A stretch of 64,000 bases of DNA. It comes from Vitrella brassicaformis (Eukaryota; Sar; Vitrellaceae). The position numbers and the translations under genes are program-made. Numbering within the stretch: the stretch's first letter is position 1; every line of letters begins with the position of its first letter. Under the pieces are notes generated by a model. That model had not been told where the DNA came from, ran no database searches, and worked only from the letters and a program-made list of their open reading frames with translations. Positions 22,634 to 33,457 of this stretch are shown here, one piece after another. The stretch spans positions 161,042-225,041 of the forward strand of contig CDMY01000698.1 of assembly GCA_001179505.1 (NCBI GenBank), given 5' to 3'.

Positions 22634-25600
22634 GTAAACAGTCCCGTCAGCCCCGCACTGTGGTGTGCATGGCTTGCTCACCTGGTGGATGCGGCAGTGG
22701 AGGGCACCGATGGCTCAATCACCACATCGGAGGGGCTCGCCGCATCCCCACCTGCAGCATCCTGCTGGTGCTGCTGGTGGTGTCCCTTGCCGCCCTTGTT
22801 CCTTTTGCCCTTGGCCTTTTTGTCTTTGGCCTCATTCTCGCGTCGCTCCTGTGCGAGGAGGGCCTCCTGCATCCGCTTTGCTTTGGCATCCTGGGCCGCC
22901 AACTCGGCGGCTGAGATGGCTGTCTTGGGTTGGGCCTTTGTGTCCTTCTGGTGCTGTTAGGCGAGAGAATTGAAGAAATCCGACACCTGATGTGACAGAG
23001 AGAGGTGAAAAGGAGAGTCTCGTGCTGTGCAGGAGCGTTGCTCACTTGTCGTGAGACCTCGATGCCGCTCCTGGGGTTACGCATCGCCTTGACCGACTCG
23101 AACTGACATGGCGGCACACAAAACAGTCAGAAAGACACAACACACACGACCCTCGGCGTAGCTACCTGCAGTATCTGCCCGACGATGGGATTCGGTGCCC
23201 CTTTGGCGACCACCGACTTGCCATAGCTGACACATATGACACAGCCACAAACAGACACACTCAATGATGCGTCGGACTTCCCTGTCTGCAGCTCATGGCA
23301 CATGGCTGACCTGACGATGCTCTTGAGAATGTCGACAGCCGTCTTGCGTTCACTGTCAGGGACACCTGCCCTTTCGTTGAGACGTCCCCGTGCGTCCTTG
23401 AGCAGCATGTCACATATCGGCTTCGCCAGTCCGTCAGTCCCCAACACCTACACACACACAAACGCACCACAGCACTCGTCCAAATGAGATGGGAGGTGCG
23501 TGAGGTTCCTTCGCTGACCTTCCTGTCTCTCTGACTGAGCTTCTTCAGACAGTCCATGGAGAGGGCCAACAGAGGCCTCCCGATCCTCTCGGCGCTGCCC
23601 AGGAGCGAGATGAGGGTGGACATGAACCCCGACTCGATTAGAAGGCCAGTCTCCCCACCATCTGCACACACACAGCCCCACACCCCCACACACACATAGT
23701 TGAGGGACTTTAGGAGCTTCACGAGCTCACAGACGGACCTATCATGGCGATCGCCGGGATCAGCAGAGCGGTCGCAGTGAACAGTCCGAAGGAGATCGTC
23801 ATCTCGTCATCCACTATGTGGTCCATGCCCAATGCGCTCAGGACCTTGTCGCGCATTGCGGCATCCAGAAGGAGACGACGAAGGGACTGCATCGGCAGAG
23901 GGGCAGCAGCCGTGATCTTGCCCACACCGTTCTGTTCGATCGCATCGACGAGGACGAATCGATGATGCGCAACAGGAACAGGACCGCCACCTGTGGACAC
24001 ACACACGCAATCCAGGTGCATGACGGGCGCTCCCGCGCCATCCCTTCCGTTGCCTACCTTTCCTCTTTCGCATGCAGAGGACGAGAGCGGTGTGGAGAAG
24101 GGCTCCAACTGTGGGGGTCGCCACGGAGCACAGGCGAGAGGAAGGACTGGATGCCGCGATGAGGGTCAGCAGCGTGTCTATGTGAGCGTAGACGTGTGTG
24201 TCGAGAGCCGCCCTGATGGCCGGCCACTCCGTCACGATACCTGCCAAGACAAAGGACAGCAGCCTCGTCCAAAAAGACGCATCCACGTGCACTTTTCTGA
24301 CCTTTGCGTGGCGAGTTCAATAGGTAGTATGCGGCAGAAACCAGCGCCGATATGAAGTGGCTCGTGCCCTCTGTCAATTTGCCCTCTGTCTCGTCATCGT
24401 CCAGCCGCTTCAGGCCCTCGACGAAAATGGAGACGAACTCGAGAACGAGTTGAAATGACGGGCCGAAGGGGGTGGGCGCGAACAGCTCCTTCAGCATCGC
24501 GACGGCCTCGTTAGCCACTACTCGGTGTCTGAACTCGCGAATGACATCCATCACCTGCCGGAGGGTCGTTTGATGGGTCTGGAGGAAGCTCGCGCGAAGC
24601 TCGGGCCCTCCTGCCGCCTCGAGGGCGGTCGCCGCGTGAAGAGCGTATTCGATCAGTCGAAGTCTCGCATATGTCACGACGTCGATGGCACCGGGCAGCG
24701 GCTCGTCGCCTGACGATGCCTTGACGATAGCAGACGTGATGACGCTGTCGACCTCCCCGCCCAGGTCGGCCCCCACTCCTCCATCCGATGACAAATGTTC
24801 CCACGTCAGGATCTCGAAGATGTCCTGGATGGCCGACAGACGATCCGACGGGGTCATGCGCTCCAGGAAGCCACTGTGGACGAAGCAGAAGAGCACATCT
24901 GCGATTGCCACCTGGTACTCCACTCCGCTGCTATCCACCAGACGCATCAGGAAGCGGCGGAAAGCCGTCCTCTCCTTGGCGAACCTCATGACCAGCCGTT
25001 TGACGGATGATTTAGCAACTGAGGTCCGCAGGCAGCCGGCAACATCTTTGACTGCCGCAGTGAATGTGTCGATGTCGTCCGAGAAGAGGCCGTCCACCAG
25101 CCCATCGAGGCCGCCAGACGATGTCGATGGATGAGGCGGCGAGGGAGGACCTGACGCATGATGAGTGTCAGTGGGTGTCTTGGCCTTGACTGGGCGGCGC
25201 AATCGGCCCGACGCGGCTGAGCTGCTGTCCGAGTTGGCCGTCTTGGGGAGCGAATCTATTAAGGACAAGATCTATAGACGAGGCAGGAGGGAATCAGAGA
25301 GACATCTGTGCATCCATCGGCTCATGTGTGTGGTCGTGTGGTATCGTTGACTCCGGCCCTCACTTTTGCTGACGGGTCACGGCGGCCTCTCAGCTGCTGG
25401 ACGGCCTCACACTGGCAATAAACCACACAATCAGACAGACACGGACACATTGCGATTGACTTATGGCCGCAAGGCTGAACACTCCTTTGTTCGGTCCTCA
25501 CCTGCACGATTTGGTCGACGAAGGGATTGCTGGTCGCCTTGCCCTTAGTGACCAACTCATCACCACACCTGCCGGACAGCCCATGACAGACACACACATG

Positions 25601-26226
25601 TGGAGCAGGTGCAGCCACTTTCATTCCCAGGCAACCACCCCACTCACCCGATCATCCACTGCAGGAGCTTGACGACACAGTCGACGAGTGTCGGCCCCAC
25701 AGGCTCGGCCAATAGCTGGCAGACAGCTTCCACCACTCGATGACCTGGGCCAATGTCTCCCAACTCTATGAAGGGAAACACAGCATACACCCAGCCCTAG
25801 CTGTACATGTCAGCTTGTGCCCCTTCCTGCGCCTCTCTCTCTCTCTCTCTCTCTCCGTCGCCATTATGCCTGACCTATAGCTACTCTTGCCGCTATCGTC
25901 AAACAGGCGAGCATTGTGGGGTAGACGGCTGGCGGCAGCTCGGTGTCGTGGTCAGGAAGGGCATTGGCCGCTCTAATGGCTCTGATGATCAGCGAGGGGT
26001 TGTCAACCAGCGGCCGGCATGACGACAGGGGGAGAGGGAAAGGAAGGTCAAACTGCTCGATGACTCTGAGGACGCCCATCATGATGGCACCCAGTGTGTC
26101 CGCCGCCATAGCCAACATCCCTCCTTCTGCCGAGCTGATAATGCCCATGAGCGCGAGCTCCACGTGTGCACAAACGTGTTGTGTGACCAGCCGCTTGACG
26201 TCCTTCACGCGCAGGGCTGATGGACC

Positions 26227-26276
<50 letters not shown>

Positions 26277-27181
26277 AGGCGACAAATTGAGTGGTCGGCC
26301 GGTCACTCAGTCAGCTTACATCTGGCTTGCCGTCGGGAAACTGCAGTGACAAGCAGAGGAGGTAGATCCAGCGCCCGCCGCCATCTCTGTGGGTCCATGA
26401 GGGTCGCTCCTTCCACCAGCTTCAGCAGGTGGTCGACCAGCAGTGTGAATAGCGGGAGGGACAGGTGGAGGGGAATGGGGGTGGGGTCCGCACCGGGGGA
26501 AGGTGACGATGGGTTGAACGGCAGCAGCAGCGACTCCAACACGAAAAACGCCATAGGCGAAACAAACCGATGTGTGTCAGTGAAGATGACCTTCAGGCAC
26601 TGCTTGATGGTGGTCTAGTGGCCGGCGAGGAGTGAGTCGCGTAGACGAGCACCCTCCTGCGGTGCAGCGTCACGCAGAGCCTCAAGCACCGAGGTAAGAA
26701 GCCGCAGCCGCACATAAGTCACGACATCCACTGCAGCATCAGCTTCGAGGATGTATTTGACGTATAGGCTCTCACCGGGCCCATAACAGCTGCTGCCGCC
26801 CTCTGCGGCCTGCCTCCAGCCCACCAGATCCACAACGACAGCAGCGACATCCACCAGCTGAGATGGCTGCAAAGCCCCAAGAGCGGGGTCAATCTCCACA
26901 GTGAGGAAGAGCAGCAGATCGGCCACAGCCAGCTGGATCTCTCTGTTGCCGTCGTCCAGCAGCAGCAGCAGCAACAAGTGGCGACGGGCATCTTTGTCGA
27001 TGAGAAGGCGACGGAGCAAATCTCGGCATTGCTCTCTGCTGAGCCTGCCAGCGATGTATGCATGAGTGACTTTCCGCGCCGCCGCCGCGAAGGTCCTGGG
27101 GTCCGCTGAGAGGAGATCTGCCGCAAGCAGGTCGAGGTCGCCCTGACTCAGCAGCAGCGGCTCACGAGATCCCTTCCTCAT
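19930..27181 (-). repeat. Segmental duplication, copy 1
   Basis: A 7.2-kb direct repeat with 34660-41951. Homology runs from the 3' flank of the RING gene to its start codon and is lost just beyond (27182 onward versus 41952 onward). Exon order and most intron positions are conserved; coding identity is very high in the RING exon and clearly lower in the armadillo-like modules. Confidence 0.9.
20245..27181 (-). CDS. Two-module ARM/HEAT-like RING E3 ligase-like protein, copy 1
   Basis: ATG 27181, TGA 20247-20245, about 19 exons. Part 1 (27181 to about 25370) and part 2 (25268 to about 23040) are related helical-repeat modules; both contain DVVTYxRLRLL, a TTxxQ helix and KG...NPxVxQIxQ. Next come a Lys-rich coiled stretch (22900-22680), acidic and Pro-rich linkers with FYDDSG...VPPPP repeats (22440-21030), a coiled coil (20978-20800) and the C-terminal RING exon with CVICFGEHGP, CRHMHICTKC and LCEQC. 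The finger implies E2 binding and the ARM modules substrate binding; this is inference. Odd: in-frame TAG at 26617-26615 where copy 2 has a Leu codon, and TAA at 22959-22957 where copy 2 has CAA (Gln). The latter is avoidable by using an acceptor 33 nt downstream in the same phase. Without splicing changes the gene would be truncated. Confidence 0.65.
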
Positions 27182-27360
27182 TTTGATGGAGGGCTGCACA
27201 CGTGGGATGGGTGAAAGAGGAAAGAGAGGGCGCACGGAACGAACGCCCTCTCCCCTCCCGCCTAGCTCGCAGATGGAGCTCTTCCCGGGAAGAGGTGGAT
27301 GCAGCCTCTTCCGCGGTGTGAAAAGCCGGATCTGCCATCCGAGGTGTGGCAGCCTGAGTG
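27182..27360. promoter_or_regulatory. Divergent promoter region
   Basis: These 179 bp separate the start codon of ARM-RING copy 1 (-) from the MED6-like start (+). No equivalent sequence precedes copy 2 (41952 onward), so the duplicated copy sits behind different upstream DNA. Confidence 0.4.
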
Positions 27361-28409
27361 ATGGAGAGCTTAGATGACCCACGCTTCCGTGCCCATCGCG
27401 ACGAGGACTTTCTTCGCGACAACCCGCGAGACAACACCAATAGGCATGTATGTGCTCACGCGGCATACACGCACACACAGACACACACACAGACAAGCAG
27501 TGAGTGAGGCAATGAGTGAGTGTCTTGGCTGAGTGCAGACTTCTACGGTTCACTATTTTACGACCCATCGGCATTGAACGAGCGGCTGCAGCGAGGCGAA
27601 GAGGTGCCTGAGTGAGTCAAACAGCAATTGTCAAACAGACAAGCAGAGAGCGGCAGGGCAACCGCTGTGACTCATGTGAGCGTGTTTGCAGTGATTTGGA
27701 CGGCGTCGAGTATCGTGTGGTGCAGCCGATTCCCATGGATGAGCTGCAGCAGCGGGGACTCATCACCTTCTCCATCAGACCTCTGGATCATCGCCAAACT
27801 GACGAGAAGGACCAACGTCACGCACACTGCAACCGTACAGTACACTGACCGACTGACTCACTCATCGGTGCCTGCCTGCTTGCTTCACCACTGGTCGTGT
27901 ATTCTGTGGTCTCTCTCTCTCTCTCTCTCTGTGTGGGGGGTGTGTGTGTGTGTGTGTGTGTGTGTGGTGCAGACGTATTACGTGTAGGAGAGTGTGATTT
28001 ACGAGGCGCCATCTCTGCTGCGGCTGCTCAACAAACGCCTCACGAACACGGCCACCAGCTTTGCTCGGTGAGCAGCCGAGACCCATGCCCACTCTCGCTG
28101 TCTGTGTTGATCTGTGTGTGTGTGTGTGGTTCAGATGAGTGGTTTGAGACGGTGAGGGGGCTGTGGCGCTTCTCGGTTAGTCATGGCTGCAAGTGGCGCA
28201 CCGACGGCACCACACGCACCCATTAATATGCCAGCCCCCCACGCGTCGTTCATCCCCCTCATATGGCGCGTCACCGTCGCTCGTATGGATCGGCAGCGTC
28301 AGCACCGACCTGCCCACGCCAGTTTCCACCAGCAGCATGAGGGATTACGACGATGGCGACATCGATGACTGGAGCTGGCGGCAGACGGACAGGTCGGCAG
28401 GTTGGTAGG
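27361..28409 (+). CDS. Mediator subunit 6 (MED6)-like, frame interrupted
   Basis: Tentative exons 27361-27451, 27539-27611, 27692-27839, 27973-28067 and 28135 onward. The order of motifs fits MED6: VYFYGSLFYDPSALNE (family form YFxxSPFYD...NNE), DGVEYRVVQ (GIEYxLxH), LITFSIRPLDHR (LFxIRK) and YYV-stop-ESVIYEAPSLL (family form DYYxxxGxIYQAP). MED6 is a core head subunit linking Mediator to RNA polymerase II. Odd: TAG 27985-27987 sits inside the otherwise perfectly spaced YY...VIYxAP motif, and the last join (28067 to 28135) gives TGA unless one base is lost, after which EWFETVRGLWRFS reads on. Either sequence error, a stop bypassed by the alternative acceptor ending at 27987, or a decayed copy. 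Confidence 0.5.
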
Positions 28410-29157
28410 AATGTGATGTAATTCATGCAGTGTTTTGACGGATGAAGAGAGGGAGGGAGCAAGGACACGTGTGTGGTGTGTGAGGGTTCTGTTTTGATGA
28501 ATGATGTCGTGTCGTGTCGTGTGGTTAACAGCTTTGCGTGCATGGGCGTTGTTTCATGTGTATGACACCGCTGCAGACGCTGGTGAGTAAGGGCTGGACG
28601 GTCTCTCCGACATCCACACGTCGCCGGGACAGGCACCTTCCGACCGAAGACTGACTGTTGTGAACGTCATACACACGCATATATGCATTGCATGGGACGT
28701 GTTTGTGTATATGGATGGACGGATGGATGGACGGATGGATGGATTATGTATTGCATGGCGATTGATGCGATTAGTGAATGAACAGTACCAATCATGGCAT
28801 AAATGCAATCCAACGCCGCATGTAAACCCCATGAACGCTGGTTGCTTATGGATGGACCACAGCAAAGTCAAATCTCCGTCCGTCCATGTACATACATATC
28901 CGTATGTATGACACATATATACAGTAAAACAAGGAAAAAGAACATTACATTAATGAATACACGAAAACCCTCGATTGATTCAGCTCGTCGCCGGCACCCG
29001 TTTCCTCAGCCCTACAGGAGAAAACAGAAGGCAAGAGAATCATGCAGTGCACATCCGCCTGCGTCGGGTCTTTGATCCATGCCATGCAGAGCCTCGCTCA
29101 CACCTTCTGCCTGTGTTTCTGGGCCACGCCGCTCCGATGTGAGGCCAGTGACTGCAA
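28410..29157. other. Intergenic, no supported gene
   Basis: About 750 bp. It includes tandem GGAC/GGAT units (28712-28743), TGTCG repeats (near 28505-28520) and an AT-richer stretch (28915-28980) unlike the surrounding coding DNA. Nothing else is supportable. Confidence 0.4.
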
Positions 29158-29745
29158 TCAATCGAGAGAAAATTCCCCTCCGCCTGTCACACGCAACACA
29201 CAGCTACAGAGGGAAAGTATGAGCGAGCTGCATGCTCTGCGATTGTCGGTCGCTGCGTAGATGGGTACATACTGGGTTCGCACGCACGTACGTGTCCGTC
29301 TGCCCGCCATCAGCACCAATTGGTGCCTCAGGTGCTTTTCGAGTAGGACAGAGCGAACCCCCGGGGGCAAAGGCTGCACACACAGACACACAGACGCCAG
29401 ACACGGACAAGACAACCGGCAACTTCCTTCCTCCCGCATCTCAACAAACCCGCGACTCCCCTCCCCGTGTGCGTGTAGTGTACCTCCGATCCGTCGCTTC
29501 TTGGCCCTGGTGTACGACGCCTCGACAAACCGCACGAGGTCCTCCTTTCCCTTCACAGAGAGAACGCCACTGGCAGCAACGTAGGTGCTCTTGCACGCAT
29601 CGAGGTGCTTGATCCTCTCCTCCGCAACCTCCGGGAGAAGCGAGGCCCTGAGCTGGGCATCAACCTCCTCCTTGAATTCAGGTATCTGTGCCTGTAGCAG
29701 AGAGAACACGCTTCCTGTCATCGCCGCCCCTTTCGCCGTAGACAT
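29158..29745 (-). CDS. Small unrecognised protein
   Basis: Exons 29745-29484, 29373-29292 and 29203-29158 (TGA), about 130 residues. Exon 1 encodes a helical, soluble-looking protein: FSLLQAQIPEFKEEVDAQL, then RIKHLDACKSTYVAASGVL, then DLVRFVEASYTRAKKRR. Exon joins keep one frame (phases 1 and 2). The C-terminus (GGSLCPTRK, then CVLRVTGGGEFSLD) has little structure. An alternative upstream ATG at about 29778 would add about 11 residues. Function unknown. Confidence 0.5.
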   Translation of the reverse strand: MSTAKGAAMTGSVFSLLQAQIPEFKEEVDAQLRASLLPEVAEERIKHLDACKSTYVAASGVLSVKGKEDLVRFVEASYTRAKKRRIGGTLHAHGEGSRGFVEMREEGSCRLSCPCLASVCLCVQPLPPGVRSVLLEKHLRHQLVLMAGRRTRTCVRTQYVPIYAATDNRRACSSLILSLCSCVLRVTGGGEFSLD

Positions 29746-30130
29746 GGTGACCAACTTCCTGTTTAACGAAACCCGCATTCCTAACTCTTTGCGGATCGGA
29801 GACGGCCACTGGTTCACATTTCTCGGAGAAGGACGGAGGGAAGGATACGTCAGCGCACGCACCACACACGGACGGAGTGAGGCTGCAGCGCGCTCCCATT
29901 GGCTCAGCCGAAAAAACGAAAGATCCAAGAAAGATCCGCTCGTCATCTCCATCTCACAGCTCCATAGGCTTCTCCTGCGGCATATGGCCGCAACTGTGTA
30001 GCGGCCCCGTTTCACCCTTCGAGCAGCCGCTACTCATCGCCCTCTCTCCGGCCCTCTCTGCACCAGAGGATCATCTGTCCGCGACCAGGGCCGGGATTTC
30101 CATGACGGGCTCCGCTAGTGGCACGAGATC

Positions 30131-31037
30131 ATGAGTGAGGCGGGCGGCGTCAGGACCATTGATAACGCACGGGGCGTGATCGATGTGCACAAGCAACAAA
30201 TATGGCTGTGTCTGTCTTTGTATGTATATAGTGTGTGTAAAGGTTGACGTGGTGATAGTGCGCTGCGCTGGTCAATGTCGCCGGTGTGGCGGAGTCTTCG
30301 AGGCCAGCTCGATTGTAAGGCAGCCGGACAGCCAGACACACAGCATCCATCCAGCCATTCCTCCCCTCATATCAGGTGAAGCTTCATTGCTCGGGTGCTG
30401 CCGAGGCCTTCTTCCCCCGCACCAGTCGTCACAGCTTCGGCATACAGTACACTATGCCGGTAAGCACCACGACCACAACACAGATCAGGAGAGAGAGAAA
30501 GACGCGCACACACATGTCTGTATGTGACCATCGATCTCGATCAGGTCTGCCGGACCGTGCCCACGCCTGTCGCATCTCTCCGACCCCACAGCAGGTGCTC
30601 CACCACACCCCATCATCATAACACAGCCCGACGAATGTCTGTCGCTGTCCCCCTCTCTCGCTCATGCACACAGAGGCCGTATGAGCGCGCGAGGGGCTAC
30701 GCGTCCAACCTCAATATGACCATCTCATCGGAGCTCTCACTCGACGGCGCCATCCAACCACAGACAACAAAACCGCGTCGCAAATCGCCGACTTCCTCTG
30801 CAGCGCCGCTGAAAGCGGCGACGTGCAGGCGGTGTTCGCCTGCGTCACAGCCGATGGCGGCGAGGCGTTCGCCGAGGCCGTCATCGAAGCCAAACAGGAC
30901 TTCGACACTGTGGCTGTGGTCAGTCAGGGGAGGAGGGACACGACAGCCAGCCTCAACGCTCACATGTGGGTGTCTGTGTTTGGTTTTGCGTGCAGTCGCA
31001 CTGTGAGAATGTCCACATCGCGCCTCCATTGGGATAG
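30131..31037 (+). CDS. Unrecognised protein, frame shift in last large exon
   Basis: Exons 30131-30184, 30243-30314, 30376-30459, 30545-30594, 30676 to about 30925, and a last exon ending TAG 31035-31037. The early exons join cleanly: VDVVIVRCAGQCRRCGGVFE (a CxxC pair), VKLHCSGAAEAFFP and HSFGIQYTMP. In the fifth exon the reading frame moves: up to about 30750 the sensible reading is GYASNLNMTISSELSLDG, while from about 30766 it is ASQIADFLCSAAESGDVQAV and AFAEAVIEAKQDFD in the next frame, which joins SHCENVHIAPPLG before TAG. A one-base indel at 30740-30766 would unite them. No family recognised. Confidence 0.4.
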
Positions 31038-31170
31038 CACAGAGCTCATGGAGAGGAAATGACCAAGTCGTTCCACAGACGCCCCGCGGCCGCCCAGCTG
31101 CAGCTGACTATGTGAAATGGTCCATGGATTAGGTTCCTTGCTGAGTGTGGTGCCTCTTCTGTGACTCGGT

Positions 31171-31624
31171 GAGCTCGTACGGTCAAAACCTGGGCAGCAA
31201 GGGGCTGGCCGAGGGAGAGGTGCAGCAGCAGATAAAGAGAATGAGACGACAGGGGGAACAAGACGTGGACGTCTCCGAGAGGTGAGCCAGGGAGTGACCA
31301 GACACACACCCGACACCACACGGCACACCACATGGACATTCATGCTCACGTTCCTTTCCTGGCTCTGTGTGCAGGCGTCGGTCGTATCACAGGATCACCG
31401 CCACCAACGCGCTGGGCACCGTCACTGCAGAGGAGATGGAGGTCAGCGAAACACCCCACACATGTGGACTTGGCTGACATCGATGCCCGTGTGTGTCACG
31501 CTCCCTCGCTCTCGGCCCTCCTCTCTGTGTGTGTGTTGGTATGTTCCCTCAGGCGTACAGTCGCAGCCGCGTGCACCCCGACGACCCCATCAAGGGGTTT
31601 CTCAAGCGATGTGTGTGGCAATAG
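31171..31624 (+). CDS. SLU7-type C-terminal tail
   Basis: Exons about 31171-31281, 31375-31441 and 31553-31624 (TAG). The product contains YGQNLGSKGL, QQQIKRMRRQGEQDVDVSER and RRSYH, then TAEEMEAYSRSRVHPDDPIK and GFL. The end closely follows the C-terminus of the splicing factor SLU7 (ERKRPYNSM, EEEMEAYRMKR, DDPMASFL). The body of SLU7, including its CCHC knuckle, is not seen upstream; the preceding gene ends about 130 bp before. Either a short protein reusing this tail, a relict, or the 3' end of a gene whose 5' exons I could not find. The 5' limit is uncertain. Confidence 0.4.
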
Positions 31625-32546
31625 GCGGCTGTCGTCCTGTCTGCCTGTGTGCGGCCGGGTTGTCGAGTAGGTCGGTGAATGGTGTGTGTGGTCTGCCGTC
31701 GTGAATGGTGCTCGTATCGACTCTTGATGCGGGGTTTTTTACGATTGTGACTGGGTGGACAGCACTCCATGACATGAAGGACGCGTGTGCGCTCTCTGCT
31801 TCCAATGGGATGTCTTGAGGAATTTGGTATGCGGTGGGTGGACCAACGTGGAGACGCAAGCATTAAAGTCATCCACTCGCCGTACATGGGTCTCTCTACT
31901 GTAATAGGTAGCTCAAGACCTGTCCAATACAATGTAGGCAGCGATGAAGCTCGATGCCCAAAGGGCTGCGATGCCTCAACGTGACTGAATTGCTCCGTGG
32001 AGACACGAGCATTCATGAAAATGGCCCTGCACGTCCTTTCCGATATAAAATGTAGGTAGCGATAACCAGACACCTCTCTCTCTCTCCCTCCCCCGTAAGT
32101 AACAAGAGTGCCATTCATGTGCACACCCCATTGTGATGCTCTCTCCCTACCAGTCGGCTCTCTCTGTCCGTCCGGTTCTTGCCTGCCTTCTCGCGAAGAG
32201 ATCATACCCGCGACACAGCATGGTAGGTAGGGCTATCTATGTGCTGTGGGACAAAGCAAACCATGAATGAAGCAACCGTATGCACAACCACCACCCCTCC
32301 CTCCCTCCCTCCCTCTGATGCTGCGGCCGTCAGGTCAGCTGTGACCTCTCGATTTCCAAGCCTCTGCTGCACAGAGACACAGACAGAGACACACGCGACA
32401 TGATGGATCCCGTCATGTGCTTTGGTACATATGGGAGTCTCTGTGTATAATGTCTCTCACGTGTTGCAGGTTATTATTCCGTGTGATGTGTTGGGCAATA
32501 ATGGCTGATGTCTGTCCGTCTGTAGACTACGTGTGTGTTGTGTGAG
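31625..32546. other. Intergenic, no supported gene
   Basis: About 920 bp between convergent models. It contains pyrimidine runs (32070-32092, 32295-32314) and AT-richer parts. Stops are frequent in all frames and I found no coherent splice pattern. Confidence 0.45.
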
Positions 32547-33387
32547 TCAGTTGATGCTGTATCCCCTCTCGAGGTTGAAGGCCTCGCGGGCCGGGTTGAG
32601 GGTCGCCTTGGGAGGTGCCTGGAGGCTCGCGTAGAAGCTGTTTACTCCCTGCGTTAGAGGGAAAGGAGAGAGCAAGAGAAACAAATAGAAAACAGAGCAG
32701 CGAGCGAGCGAGCAATGTAATGAATGACACGTGTCGTGTGTGCGTGATTCAGCTGATATCTATCGTCCCTCACTCACCGCGGTCTGCGTCCTCACCTCCT
32801 CCTCTGCACCCACACACACAGGTGCTTGCGGGCTGATCTGATGGATGGACGGATGGATGGATGGATGGGTGGATATGTGTGTACCTCCCTACCGTTGTTT
32901 GTGCCTGCCATGTACCACAACTCAATCTTCGGGCCCTTGTTGCTGTTCTCGATCTGACGCACAGGCACGAATACCAGACACGTACACACACGCGGATCGG
33001 ATTCACCTGCGCACGTGCTCATGGATGTATCGCATCTGTGGGCGCCGTGTGGTTTGGTCTGTGTGGCCGTACGAAGCGGATGCCGCAGAGTCTCTCGTAT
33101 GGTTTGATGTTGGTGGTAATGGCGGCGGCCAACAGGCGATTGAGATGCTCGTCTGGCCAACCAACGGGAGCACGCAAAGGCGATTGGTCGGTTGATGGGT
33201 TTGTCTGCCTGCACTCGTGTGAAGAGCTCAGTCACCTACGTCATACCGGTCCGCGCTCTTGATGGAGGCGAAGATGTGCGGCTCTGTGTGTGGGACGCTC
33301 CAGCCTCCATCCGCTTCTCACCTGAAGACACCGACGCCCTTGGCGGCATCCCCACGCCAGGTGCGACCCTCCTTCTTCTCGACCAAT
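32547..33387 (-). CDS. Unrecognised protein, 5' end not found
   Basis: Exons recognised from the 3' end: TGA 32549-32547 with GVNSFYASLQAPPKATL and NPAREAFNLERGYSIN; EEEVRTQTA; IENSNKGPKIELWYMAG; about 33150-33050 with DEHLNRLLAAAITTNIKPYE; and 33387-33250 with LVEKKEGRTWRGDAAKGV and EPHIFASIKSADRYD. Joins among the first three and last two are in phase; the join around 33000-33060 is unsolved. The order LLAA...CGIRF...PKIELWY faintly recalls eIF4E-fold proteins, but the cap-binding tryptophans are not identified, so I do not assign it. Confidence 0.4.
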
Positions 33388-33457
33388 CTGACATCGGCGG
33401 GGAGGGAGACAGAGAAACAGAGAGACAGCGAGATACATACATACGTAATACATGTGC

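Noticed and set aside
15995-27987. Reassignment of TAG/TAA to a sense codon
   Set aside because: TAG properly ends PNO1, the DUF789 gene, the CAP gene and others. In-frame TAGs at 15997, 26617 and 27987 all sit where a splice acceptor could end, and TAA 22957 lies next to CAG. The standard code with splicing or error is simpler.
32547-33387. Assignment as eIF4E-family cap-binding protein
   Set aside because: Only a loose order of motifs (LLAA, CGI, KIELW) agrees; the cap-binding tryptophans and one exon join are not resolved.
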